49,323 nt of DNA, from NCBI GenBank assembly GCA_937915865.1, contig CALGIG010000073.1, positions 1-49,323 of the forward strand. Reading direction: 5' to 3'. Positions 19,244-26,637 of this stretch are shown piece after piece. Source of the stretch: an uncultured Prolixibacteraceae bacterium (lineage in GTDB: Bacteria; Bacteroidota; Bacteroidia; Bacteroidales; Prolixibacteraceae). Position 1 is the stretch's first letter, and each line of letters opens with the position of its first letter. Both the position numbers and the translations under genes were made by a program. The notes below the pieces were generated by a model that did not search any database, was not told where the DNA came from, and was given only the letters and a program-made list of their open reading frames with translations.

Positions 19244-19274
19244 GCTCCTCCGGGTTTATCACCATCTCGTTCAA
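19244..19274 (+). repeat. 31-nt direct repeat, copy 1
   Basis: A 31-nt segment starting GCTCCTCCGGG and ending TCTCGTTCAA is repeated without mismatch and in the same orientation at 22887-22917. It lies just outside the RAYT/REP unit. The two copies bracket the REP/RAYT unit and the lipoprotein pair. Confidence 0.85.
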
Positions 19275-19394
19275 ATCGCCACCAGCGTTCGCGATTTTTT
19301 AGACATATCCCGATGAGCAAGGGACATGTATCCTTATTTTCAAACCATCTGCTTTTTAAATATTTTGTCATATAATCTATTGTGTACCTAATAA

Positions 19395-19441
19395 CGTCCC
19401 GCCTCCCCCTCGTTTGAGCGATAGCGGTAACGAGGGGTAAG
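19395..19441 (-). repeat. REP-like palindrome, left copy
   Basis: On the minus strand it reads CTTACCCCTCGT ... ACGAGGGG, an imperfect palindrome followed by a GGCGGG tail. It matches the copy at 20377-20425 in 39 of 44 positions but in opposite orientation. The two flank the RAYT gene, the arrangement expected for REP sequences and their associated transposase. Confidence 0.75.
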
Positions 19442-19464
19442 CTGTTTTGAGTTTGCAACTCATT

Positions 19465-20016
19465 TTACAATGTTGTTTGAACATACACAAATCCTTTTTC
19501 ACCGGCATAATCCCGCGCCGAACTATAAAGATAATCTTCGGCATTGAAAACGATCATCGCCCTTACCGGATTTTCATGGGTATAGTTAATTCGTAGCTCA
19601 ATTAGTCCAGTGTTGTCCAGCATAACAGCGTGGTTTGTTTCTTGCCAGAATTTGTACTTTGTAATTCGGTTATCAAACTTACCCGCAACCCGGAATCGAT
19701 AAAGCATCCACTCCTTTCGACTTTCCGGTTCATTTTCAATCATCTTCAAAATGGTTTTTGCAGTATACTTTTTAAAATCCCGTATGATCTCACTGATTCT
19801 GTAATTTTCTTTTGCCCTACATACCAAATGAATATGGTTTGACATCAGACACCACGCAAACACTTCCAACCCCTTATTCACGATACAGAAGTTTAAGGAG
19901 TCGGCAACAACAATTTTATATTCCTTTCGTGTAAATACATCAATCCAATCTTCTACCGTGAAAGTTAAGAAGTAAACCGCATTTTGATCGGTGATAAAAT
20001 AATATGAATATCCGTT
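19465..20016 (-). pseudogene. RAYT (REP-associated Y1 transposase), no canonical start
   Basis: Member of the IS200/TnpA-REP (Y1, HUH) family. The conserved part reads VYFLTFTVEDWIDVFTRKEY, then MSNHIHLV with the HUH histidines, YKFWQETNHAVML, and near the C-terminus NYTHENPVRA and YLYSSARDYAG. Open reading continues to a stop at 20017-20019, and the protein-like N-terminus (ITDQNAVYF) begins about there, yet no ATG, GTG or TTG occurs before the internal GTG at 19881, which falls after the first conserved strand. Starting at 19881 gives 138 aa without the N-terminal strand. Either it uses a rare start such as ATT or it has lost its start. Flanked by inverted REP copies. Confidence 0.72.
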
Positions 20017-20045
20017 TCAGTGCCTAATGATGAATGAAGCGCGGG

Positions 20046-20057
20046 CGGCCTAGGCCG
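20046..20057. repeat. 12-bp perfect palindrome
   Basis: CGGCCTAGGCCG is self-complementary. It is the first of several hairpins upstream of the RAYT gene. Confidence 0.7.
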
Positions 20058-20063
20058 GTGAGC

Positions 20064-20155
20064 CGAAAAACAAGTGACGACGGCGTTAAAAAATCTTTTC
20101 TGTTTGAGCCAAAGGCGAGTTTAAAAGATTTTAGCCGTCGAACGCTAGTTTTTCG
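20064..20155. repeat. 92-nt three-part imperfect hairpin
   Basis: Nested complementary segments: CGAAAAAC (20064-20071) with GTTTTTCG (20148-20155); CGACGGC (20078-20084) with GCCGTCG (20134-20140); AAAATCTTTT (20090-20099) with AAAAGATTTT (20123-20132); apical loop 20100-20122. It lies between the RAYT reading frame and its right REP. Probably part of the mobile unit or a structured leader RNA; no ORF covers it. Confidence 0.65.
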
Positions 20156-20186
20156 TGCGAAGCGGGCTAAGCCTTGACCTTTTTTG

Positions 20187-20218
20187 ATTACTTTTTTGTG
20201 TCAAGACAAAAAAGTAAT
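20187..20218. repeat. Perfect 13-bp hairpin
   Basis: ATTACTTTTTTGT (20187-20199), loop GTCAAG, ACAAAAAAGTAAT (20206-20218). Followed at 20226-20242 by a second exact hairpin, TTGGGGC-AAA-GCCCCAA. Sequences of this look are dispersed in many Bacteroidota genomes. Confidence 0.7.
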
Positions 20219-20376
20219 TGGGGTTTTGGGGCAAAGCCCCAACGCTAAATCGGTTAGGCATTTTATGGGATATTCATTAAAATAATTATCGGCTGACATT
20301 TTTATTTGAAAGATATGTAAAATTGTTATTCAATGCAATGCCTTCGTATTTTAGTATCGTTATAAACGACCACCAC

Positions 20377-20425
20377 CTTACCCCTCGTCACCGCTAGCGC
20401 TAAGACGAGGGGTAGGCGGGGGTCG
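20377..20425 (+). repeat. REP-like palindrome, right copy
   Basis: CTTACCCCTCGT, CACCGCTAGCGCT, then ACGAGGGG and a GGCGGG tail; inverted partner of 19395-19441. It closes the RAYT unit at about 1.03 kb. Between it and the next gene (20426-20593) I see only AT-rich sequence. Confidence 0.75.
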
Positions 20426-20593
20426 CAACTAATATGATTAAAATATTGATTACCTGTCAGCAAAAGGTTTCTAAATAAGTGTTTTTGCCAAAGAAATACT
20501 TAAATCCGATTGAGCTTTTTGCCAAAATTATATACTTCAACTGTTGGCTGTAAACTTAATTATGCTGATAGGATAATTTTCACAATCGAACAT

Positions 20594-21619
20594 TTAATTT
20601 GTTTTTTCAATTTCTTTTTTCAATAGTTTTTCAATTTCATCCAATGATGTATTATTGAATATCAATCTGTTATTAATCATTATGGTTGGCGTTCCATAAA
20701 TCCCGGCAGATTCAAGTTTTACTAGGTTTTCATGAATTTTGTCTGAAATTTCTTTATTCTTATAATCTTTTGAAAAAGTGGACATGTCCAGTTTCAGGTT
20801 TTTTGCTATACGAAACAAAACAACCGAATCGGGTATGGTTTTGGTCTTAAAAATAGAATCGCGCATTTCCCCAAACTTACCCTGGTTGGCTGCACATTCT
20901 GATGCAATGGCCGAGGTTGAAACATACGGACCATAATGGGTAAAACCAAACCGGACTTTATCCTTGTATTTTTCGTACAACCTCTCGAAAAGTGGATTTT
21001 GTTCACGACACATATGGCAATCAAAATCAGAAGCAATAATTAATGTAACTTTAGAGTTTAAGTCACCTTCATAATGAACTAACATTCTTTTAATGTCAAG
21101 AAGCGGTGAGATTGGCGGAGTAAGAAGGATATCTGTCTGATAAACCGACTTAAGAGAATCTATAAATTCTTTTATAAGATAATCTTCAAACTTCTTTTTC
21201 AGCACCATTTCACCTTTAGACGATTTTATCGGGTATGTTTTAATTGTTCTTTCATAGACGGGGATTCCGTTATTATATCCATTTCTTTCAATAAAAGCTT
21301 TTAACTTTCCTTCTTTTTCACCCTTTTTTCTTATAGAGTCAATCAATTCGTCAACAGAGAGATTTTTGTGTTTCGCTTCTAATGCTAAAATCTTATCCTT
21401 TATCTTCTCTTCCAAAGCAACCTTTCTAATAAAATAAATCCTATTTAATTCATCATAAAGTTCCTGTTTTATTTCCTTGTCAATCTCCTCAAGTAGAATT
21501 GGAGCCGTATTAACATATGCAACAATGTCTGAATCACTCTCAGAGTTGTTTTTATTCCTGTCGCATGAAAACGATATCAAAAACAGGATGATAAGAAAAG
21601 GGATTATTTTTCGGATCAT
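20594..21619 (-). CDS. DsbA-like lipoprotein with SurA-type N-domain
   Basis: 341 aa. Lipoprotein signal ending LISFSC (Cys19 lipidated), then a helical SurA/PpiC N-terminal-like region (about 32-165, beginning VAYVNTAPILLEEI), then a thioredoxin-fold domain of the DsbA type (about 180-341): redox motif Cys201-His-Met-Cys204 in SDFDCHMC and the cis-Pro loop GTP at 309-311. It probably catalyses disulfide exchange on the outer face of a membrane. CHMC is an unusual active-site dipeptide (E. coli DsbA has CPHC). The gene directly upstream (63 nt) encodes a lipoprotein with four non-lipid cysteines, a plausible client. The pair sits between two repeat islands. Confidence 0.82.
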   Translation of the reverse strand: MIRKIIPFLIILFLISFSCDRNKNNSESDSDIVAYVNTAPILLEEIDKEIKQELYDELNRIYFIRKVALEEKIKDKILALEAKHKNLSVDELIDSIRKKGEKEGKLKAFIERNGYNNGIPVYERTIKTYPIKSSKGEMVLKKKFEDYLIKEFIDSLKSVYQTDILLTPPISPLLDIKRMLVHYEGDLNSKVTLIIASDFDCHMCREQNPLFERLYEKYKDKVRFGFTHYGPYVSTSAIASECAANQGKFGEMRDSIFKTKTIPDSVVLFRIAKNLKLDMSTFSKDYKNKEISDKIHENLVKLESAGIYGTPTIMINNRLIFNNTSLDEIEKLLKKEIEKTN

Positions 21620-21682
21620 ATTATTATAATTTTAAAAGAGTTCAGGTAGAGTTATCCTACCTGAACATTATACTTAAACGCA

Positions 21683-22588
21683 TTAATAAACTGCACTCAA
21701 AAATAATTTGGTATTTGCTCCTGCCTCTAATATATTAGGCGTACCAGATATATTAGGTATGGCAGCCATTTCATACTCCCATGAGCTACCAGCAGAGGTC
21801 CCAGACCACTTACACCAGTTCGAATTCCCGGAATCCTCATCATCTGAAAAAAGATATCCGCTGGTACCAAAATTACCTAAAACACCGTAACTAATGCCTA
21901 AATTCGGAAATCCTGGCCCATCGGATTTTGAATTGTAAAAATAGAAAGAAAGCTGTGTATCCGTACCAAAATAACAATCTCCATGCCACCCCGTATATGA
22001 AGAGCCATTAAGTGTAGTAAAATTGCCATTTCCAGAGTCCTCATTATCAAAATATCGATTAATCCGGGAGACACCATCAGGTAGGCCGGCTGTTAAAGTT
22101 AATACTGCATAGTTCGATGGCGTACGTACAAAATACGCATCATTGACAACACAAAAATACAACTGGATATTACCATATGAAGTTTTGTTACTATCTCCCG
22201 TCCAACCACTAGCTGAACTACTGGTTCCAGTATCTTCTGCATCCATGTTTACTAGTAGTACAGGATAACTCCCGCAAGATCCATTTTTAAATACTCCAAC
22301 CAGATTTCCAGCATCTTTAAGATATACTTTTTGTTTGGAAAATGATTTTTCAAGTTCCTCCCTAATCTGCTCCTTCATGGATAAAGGTAGTTCTGTCTCA
22401 ATTTTGGGATCGTCAGTATTTCCTGGCCCCTCATTTTTTATCATCCCTTCATGGTAAAGAGTCACTGTCTTTTGGATCGCATCGGTTGTTGGGTTTTCAT
22501 CCCCTGATTGATCTTCTTTTTTACATCCTGTTACAGAAAAAAGTACAAGAAAAAACAAAGAAGCAAAAAACAAAATTTTGTTTTTCAT
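21683..22588 (-). CDS. Unknown four-cysteine lipoprotein with EDSGN repeats
   Basis: I do not recognise the family. 301 aa, signal peptide with lipobox SVTGC (Cys22). After a charged helical segment (about 60-92) comes a beta-rich, Gly/Ser/Asn/aromatic-rich domain with four more cysteines (105, 146, 205, 259). A short motif recurs three times: DAEDTG (116), DNEDSGNGNF (181) and DDEDSGNSNW (249), spaced about 65-68 residues apart and each preceding a Trp/Gly-rich stretch, suggesting three structural repeats. Likely surface or periplasmic. It heads a two-gene operon with the DsbA-like lipoprotein. The composition suggests a binding or adhesion module, but no function can be assigned. Confidence 0.7.
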   Translation of the reverse strand: MKNKILFFASLFFLVLFSVTGCKKEDQSGDENPTTDAIQKTVTLYHEGMIKNEGPGNTDDPKIETELPLSMKEQIREELEKSFSKQKVYLKDAGNLVGVFKNGSCGSYPVLLVNMDAEDTGTSSSASGWTGDSNKTSYGNIQLYFCVVNDAYFVRTPSNYAVLTLTAGLPDGVSRINRYFDNEDSGNGNFTTLNGSSYTGWHGDCYFGTDTQLSFYFYNSKSDGPGFPNLGISYGVLGNFGTSGYLFSDDEDSGNSNWCKWSGTSAGSSWEYEMAAIPNISGTPNILEAGANTKLFLSAVY

Positions 22589-22886
22589 TTTTTTTTAGTT
22601 TTATAGTTTAACATGGGTGGGCTTGATTTCTTGAATTACTTATTATGCCTTAGTAATTCAAGAACATATCAAGCTCACGTTCTTTTGGTTTTAACAAAAT
22701 AAAATTCATGCAGGCTTATTTGAATAACCAATTCACATTTCCCAATTAAGGCTGAATTTATTTTAGGTATTTTACATAGGCATATCTATTTAATTATTCT
22801 TTGCATTCGGAAACTGCCGAGGCACGGAATAATCCCAAAGCGCCATTACTAATGTTTCCGGGAGATGTTGCTGGCGAAAGGACTAA

Positions 22887-22917
22887 GCTCCTCCGGGTTT
22901 ATCACCATCTCGTTCAA
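22887..22917 (+). repeat. 31-nt direct repeat, copy 2
   Basis: Exact copy of 19244-19274 in the same orientation, 3.64 kb away, in a gene-free island upstream of the lipoprotein pair. Confidence 0.85.
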
Positions 22918-22927
22918 GGCTACTGGT

Positions 22928-23104
22928 GGCAATTTGCAATTGCCATCCCTCGGCGACGGATTTACAATCCGGATTTCCACCCGTTATTAGTATCCATCAG
23001 CCCTTTTCTACGGAATCATCACCAATTAAGAAATTTTAGGACAGAATGCACATGGTAAAATGGATTACAAATCCTGGGCTAAAAGGTGGCGGTTACAAAC
23101 CGCC
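22928..23104. repeat. Cluster of short hairpins with 3-nt loops
   Basis: Four exact stems: GGCAATT-TGC-AATTGCC (22928-22944), GGATT-TAC-AATCC (22958-22970), GGATT-ACA-AATCC (23062-23074) and GGCGGTT-ACA-AACCGCC (23088-23104). All share a purine-rich left arm and a three-base loop next to A/T pairs. They look like a degenerate REP-type array. The only ORF over them is a chance frame. Confidence 0.65.
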
Positions 23105-23548
23105 GCCAGCAAGTGAATCTTCCATACATCAGTTAATCGGTTTTAAATCATAAAGGTACCCCTCTCGTTCTTATGTTATACAATATATCATAATCGTAAA
23201 AAAGTTTTCAACAATTCTTTCATGCAAAAAACCGATAGGTTCATATACATTTTACCACCATTCGTGCAGAAAAGCGTCTTTTTACGAAAAATAGTTCTAT
23301 TTAACACTACCCTGAAAGATGCCAAAATTTATTTTTAGTACTTATTAATTAATATTCAAATTTGGATAATTGTAAAAAAATTATTATGAGTAATAATCGT
23401 GTAACCGGATAGTATTATTTGTGTAATATTTTTAAATAAAGTACTTTGTATATGAAAAAAATATGAATTAATATGTCTATAATGCGAATAAATTATTGTA
23501 ATTTGTGTTGATAAAAATTAATATCCACATCCTAAAACCTAAAAAACA
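23105..23548. other. AT-rich intergenic region, nothing recognised
   Basis: About 440 nt, very AT-rich, upstream of the 233-aa gene. No convincing ORF or consensus promoter found; the 22589-22886 stretch on the other side of the repeat island is likewise gene-free. Confidence 0.5.
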
Positions 23549-24250
23549 ATGAAACAGTCAGAATCAAATTTTCTAAGTATGGTGCAGTCGGTACTTGCCG
23601 TCCTTAAAAGCGATGAATCAATATGGGCAGGAGAACCCGAGATTGTGTCAGAAGTTAGCGACATTAAATCAGAATTTGACCAGGTAAATGAATACCTTGA
23701 GCATGTTTCGGGGCTTGATCCGACAGGTCATACCAAGTCAAAAAACAGTGTATTCGATGCCATCATTAAGGCTACTTTCAAACTTTGCCGCCGGATGTGT
23801 ATTTATGCCCGCAAGCAAAACGACCTTACATTGCTTAATTTTGCCGATCATTCTGAAAATTCTCTGTCGGCAGGTACCGAAAAAGAAGCCATCAACCGTT
23901 GCGCTGCCATTGTAAGTAAGGCCCAATCGCTACCTGATGTTTTTTTGCCTTACAAAGTTACCGCTGATGGGTTGGCTGAAATCCTCCAGTTAATTGAAGC
24001 CTATCAACAACATGTTGAAACGAGGTCAACAGTTAAAACCGATAAATCAGTCTCTATCCATGATATTTCCGGGCAAATTGGTTCGCTTAAAGACAGGCTT
24101 GTTTTGCTCGATGATATGATTGAAGGGCTGATTGAGGATGAGGAAATGATTGCCCGTTACAAATTAACGCGTATGGTAATAAATTATGGCTCAGGTAAAA
24201 CATTAAAAAATAAAGGCGACAAGAATATGCCACCCCAGCCTGAGAACTAA
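23549..24250 (+). CDS. Unknown helical cytoplasmic protein, 233 aa
   Basis: I do not recognise a characterised family, although proteins of this length and look seem to recur in Bacteroidota. There is no signal peptide or membrane segment. Predicted mostly helical; the C-terminal half has a coiled-coil-like stretch (about 176-205, IGSLKDRLVLLDDMIEGLIEDEE region). Conserved-looking features are FLSMVQSVLAVL near the start, FKLCRRMCIYAR (about 77-88) and PDVFLPYKVTADGL. It stands alone after 960 nt of repeat-bearing DNA and is followed within 33 nt by a 32-nt palindrome and then a 21-nt tandem repeat. No function proposed. Confidence 0.65.
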   Translation: MKQSESNFLSMVQSVLAVLKSDESIWAGEPEIVSEVSDIKSEFDQVNEYLEHVSGLDPTGHTKSKNSVFDAIIKATFKLCRRMCIYARKQNDLTLLNFADHSENSLSAGTEKEAINRCAAIVSKAQSLPDVFLPYKVTADGLAEILQLIEAYQQHVETRSTVKTDKSVSIHDISGQIGSLKDRLVLLDDMIEGLIEDEEMIARYKLTRMVINYGSGKTLKNKGDKNMPPQPEN

Positions 24251-24283
24251 TGGTTATGGCAACAGGCAAAACCAGCACATTTA

Positions 24284-24315
24284 TTAGAGGTTCCACCCAT
24301 GGGTGAAACCTCTAA
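24284..24315. repeat. 32-nt near-perfect palindrome
   Basis: TTAGAGGTTCCACCCATG (24284-24301) mirrors GGTGAAACCTCTAA around a central CCCATGGG, with a single mismatched pair. It begins 33 nt after the stop of the 233-aa gene. There is no T-run on either side, so it is not a standard terminator; it could form a cruciform or a transcript 3'-end hairpin, or bind a dimeric protein. Confidence 0.7.
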
Positions 24316-24369
24316 CTGTAAATAATAGATCCGTCTTCTTTATCGGCTGCAATTTGCAGGCACAGTTTC

Positions 24370-24600
24370 ATGAATTGTCTCCCGAAACGAGTTATATGTT
24401 TCCTGAAATCGGTTAAACGGCAAGTAAACGTGTTCAACCGGGACATGAAACGAACGAACGACCGGATCATCTTTGTCAGACGTCATCGAAAACTCATTAA
24501 TCGATACGTAAAGTTCGTTAACGGCTACCCAAAACTGACAGGTTGTCGCATGAAATCGACAAACTGTCGGCTAATGTTAACAATTGCTCAGCTAAAATGT
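24370..24600. repeat. Degenerate 21-nt tandem repeat, about 11 units
   Basis: Cut at 24370 every 21 nt, the units align: for example TTATATGTTTCCTGAAATCGG at 24391-24411, with an A at column 3 and AAA at columns 14-17 in most units (near-matches at 24412, 24433, 24496, 24517, 24538 and 24559). A 21-nt period equals seven codons. One frame stays open through the tract. Confidence 0.62.
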
Positions 24601-24642
24601 ATAAAACTGATTTTCCTTCGCTTGCTGTATAAGATAAATTAA
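24370..24642 (+). CDS. Possible heptad-repeat ORF (doubtful)
   Basis: A 90-aa open frame runs in phase with the 21-nt repeats, giving basic seven-residue units in which Asn is frequent at position 2 and Lys at position 6 (for example INRYVKF, VNGYPKL, TGCRMKS). The product would be strongly basic. The openness may simply reflect the repeat period; another frame gives a Pro/Glu-type heptad (SPETSYM, FPEIG) but hits stops. No signal peptide, no homologue recognised. Low confidence that it is translated. Confidence 0.2.
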   Translation: MNCLPKRVICFLKSVKRQVNVFNRDMKRTNDRIIFVRRHRKLINRYVKFVNGYPKLTGCRMKSTNCRLMLTIAQLKCIKLIFLRLLYKIN

Positions 24643-24699
24643 CAGGGCTACCTCTCATATCTTTTCAGGAATTTGTAAGTTTGTGCCGAATACACAATT

Positions 24700-26637
24700 A
24701 TGAGACAAACAGATACTGGCAACAGCAATAATCGGCCAATTACTTTTAATAGTTTACGAAAAAAAGTTCTTCGTTTAAAGAACCTCGTTCCAATTGCTTT
24801 CGGAATCGGCTTTTTTTATTTGGTTTTCAATACTTCATGCGCCAACATTGGCACCCCATCGGGTGGGCCCAAAGACAGTATTCCGCCTGTTGTCCTGAAA
24901 ACTATCCCCGAGTTACGCGGGAAAAGCTATTTGGGAAAAGACATTCGTATTACATTTGATGAATTTATTATTCCTGATGAAATATCGGAAAAACTGGTGA
25001 TTTCGCCGCCAATGAAAAAGAAACCCCAGATAAAGATGAAGGGCAAAACATTGATTGTGGAATTTCAGCAGGATTTGAAAAAAGCTACAACTTATTCGCT
25101 CGATTTTAAAGATGCTGTGGCTGACAACAACGAGAAAAATCCGATAAAGGATATGCGTTTCTCGTTCAGTACCGGCGAGTCGTTTGATAGCTTAAGGGTT
25201 TCGGGTTATGTAAAAAATGCCTATACCCAGGAACCAGTTGAAAAAGCATTGGTCATGCTTCATCGTCAAACCGATTACACTGCTTTTATCGATAGTGTCC
25301 CCGATTATATTGGGACCACCAACAAAGAGGGCTTTTTTATGATCGACAACGTAGCCAAAGGAAGCTATAAGTTATATGCGCTCACCGATGCCGATAATAG
25401 TTTGACATACAATGCCAAAGCTGAAATGATAGCTTTCGAAGATTCTCTTATCGTTCCGTCGGCAACATATAATGCCCATGCTGATACTGTTGTTCATGGA
25501 AGAGATACTCTCCTGGTGACCGGACACATTGACTACAGGCCTACTACACGTTACCTGATGATGTTTGAAGAGATAAAATTCGATCAGTTTCTCAATTCTT
25601 CAAAACGAACCCAGGGAAACAAATGTGATTTCTGTTTTGCTGAGTCGCTGAGCGATTCGTTTAAGGTAAACTTACTGAAACCCAAACCGTCAAATAAAAA
25701 CTGGTCTTATATCGAATCCAATTTAAAGCGCGATTCGGTAACAGTCTGGCTAACCGATACCATTTTCAGTAAAACTGATACATTAAAATTCGAACTGCAA
25801 TACGAAGCACTCGACTCGTTGAGCCACATGTATGTAAAGCGCGACACGCTGGAAATGATTTATACCGCGCCAAAAGCGCCAAAAGCAAAGCGTAAAAAAG
25901 GAGAGCCTGTACCTGTTCCAACAATAAATCTTACAACCAATATCAATACCTCGGCGCACGATTTGTATCAGCGTATAATGATTGAAGCCCCTGAACCGCT
26001 TAGTTCGTTTGACACAGCTAAAGTGAGGCTCTACTCATTGGAAGATACTTTAAAGACGCGTTTGAATGTTGAAGTTAAAAAATATCCAAACTCGGTTAGG
26101 AAGTACTATATCGAACATTTGTGGGACTCGGATGCCAGTTATGAATTAAAAGTTGACTCGGCTTCAGCTTATAATATTTATGGACATCCGAACAAGAAAC
26201 TTGACGTGAAATTTAAAACCCAGAAGGAAGACTATTATGGTAAGATTGTCCTAACGCTTAAAGGGCTGTCCGATCCGGCCATTGTTCAGCTTTTGGGTAA
26301 TGATAAAGATGAAAAAATACTTCAGAAAATTCAGGTTCTGGGCGATGGAAAAATCGAATTTCCATATCTAAAACCTGAGAAATACAAGTTAAAAATTATT
26401 ATCGACTCTAATAAAAACGGTAAATGGGATACAGGTTATCTGGCTAAAGGCATTCAACCCGAAGAAGTTGTATATTATCCTAAAATAATTAAGGTAAGGT
26501 CGAATTTCGAATTTGCCGAAACCTGGGACATTAAATTTAAGCCTGAATATAAAAAGAACCTGATTGACGAGGAAGCAGAAAAAGAAAAAGCAAAGAAAAA
26601 AGCAAAGGAGCAAAAAGAACATAGTCATGCTGATTAG
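24700..26637 (+). CDS. Ig-like (Big_5/SbsA) domain lipoprotein
   Basis: 645 aa envelope protein of a family common in Bacteroidota. A basic N-terminus leads into one hydrophobic helix (about 29-45) ending FNTSC, with Cys47 the likely lipidation site. It is followed by the recognisable SbsA-type Ig domain (about 52-155: GTPSGGPKDSIPP, IRITFDEFI, SLDFKDAVADNNE, FSFSTG), a carboxypeptidase-regulatory-like beta-sandwich (about 160-225), further beta-rich segments, and a Lys/Glu-rich C-terminal tail. Function unknown; probably on the periplasmic or outer face. It overlaps the next gene by 11 nt. Confidence 0.82.
   Translation: MRQTDTGNSNNRPITFNSLRKKVLRLKNLVPIAFGIGFFYLVFNTSCANIGTPSGGPKDSIPPVVLKTIPELRGKSYLGKDIRITFDEFIIPDEISEKLVISPPMKKKPQIKMKGKTLIVEFQQDLKKATTYSLDFKDAVADNNEKNPIKDMRFSFSTGESFDSLRVSGYVKNAYTQEPVEKALVMLHRQTDYTAFIDSVPDYIGTTNKEGFFMIDNVAKGSYKLYALTDADNSLTYNAKAEMIAFEDSLIVPSATYNAHADTVVHGRDTLLVTGHIDYRPTTRYLMMFEEIKFDQFLNSSKRTQGNKCDFCFAESLSDSFKVNLLKPKPSNKNWSYIESNLKRDSVTVWLTDTIFSKTDTLKFELQYEALDSLSHMYVKRDTLEMIYTAPKAPKAKRKKGEPVPVPTINLTTNINTSAHDLYQRIMIEAPEPLSSFDTAKVRLYSLEDTLKTRLNVEVKKYPNSVRKYYIEHLWDSDASYELKVDSASAYNIYGHPNKKLDVKFKTQKEDYYGKIVLTLKGLSDPAIVQLLGNDKDEKILQKIQVLGDGKIEFPYLKPEKYKLKIIIDSNKNGKWDTGYLAKGIQPEEVVYYPKIIKVRSNFEFAETWDIKFKPEYKKNLIDEEAEKEKAKKKAKEQKEHSHAD

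Noticed and set aside
19180..19458. 92-aa minus-strand ORF next to the RAYT gene
   Set aside because: It reads through the REP palindrome, the 31-nt repeat and the TetR terminator; composition is not protein-like and it has no recognisable domain.
22801..23058. 85-aa plus-strand ORF upstream of the lipoprotein pair
   Set aside because: It runs over the 31-nt repeat and the short hairpins; a chance frame across repeats rather than a gene.
19395..23104. CRISPR-like array from the repeated palindromes
   Set aside because: The repeats are few, differently oriented and unevenly spaced, and there are no cas genes.
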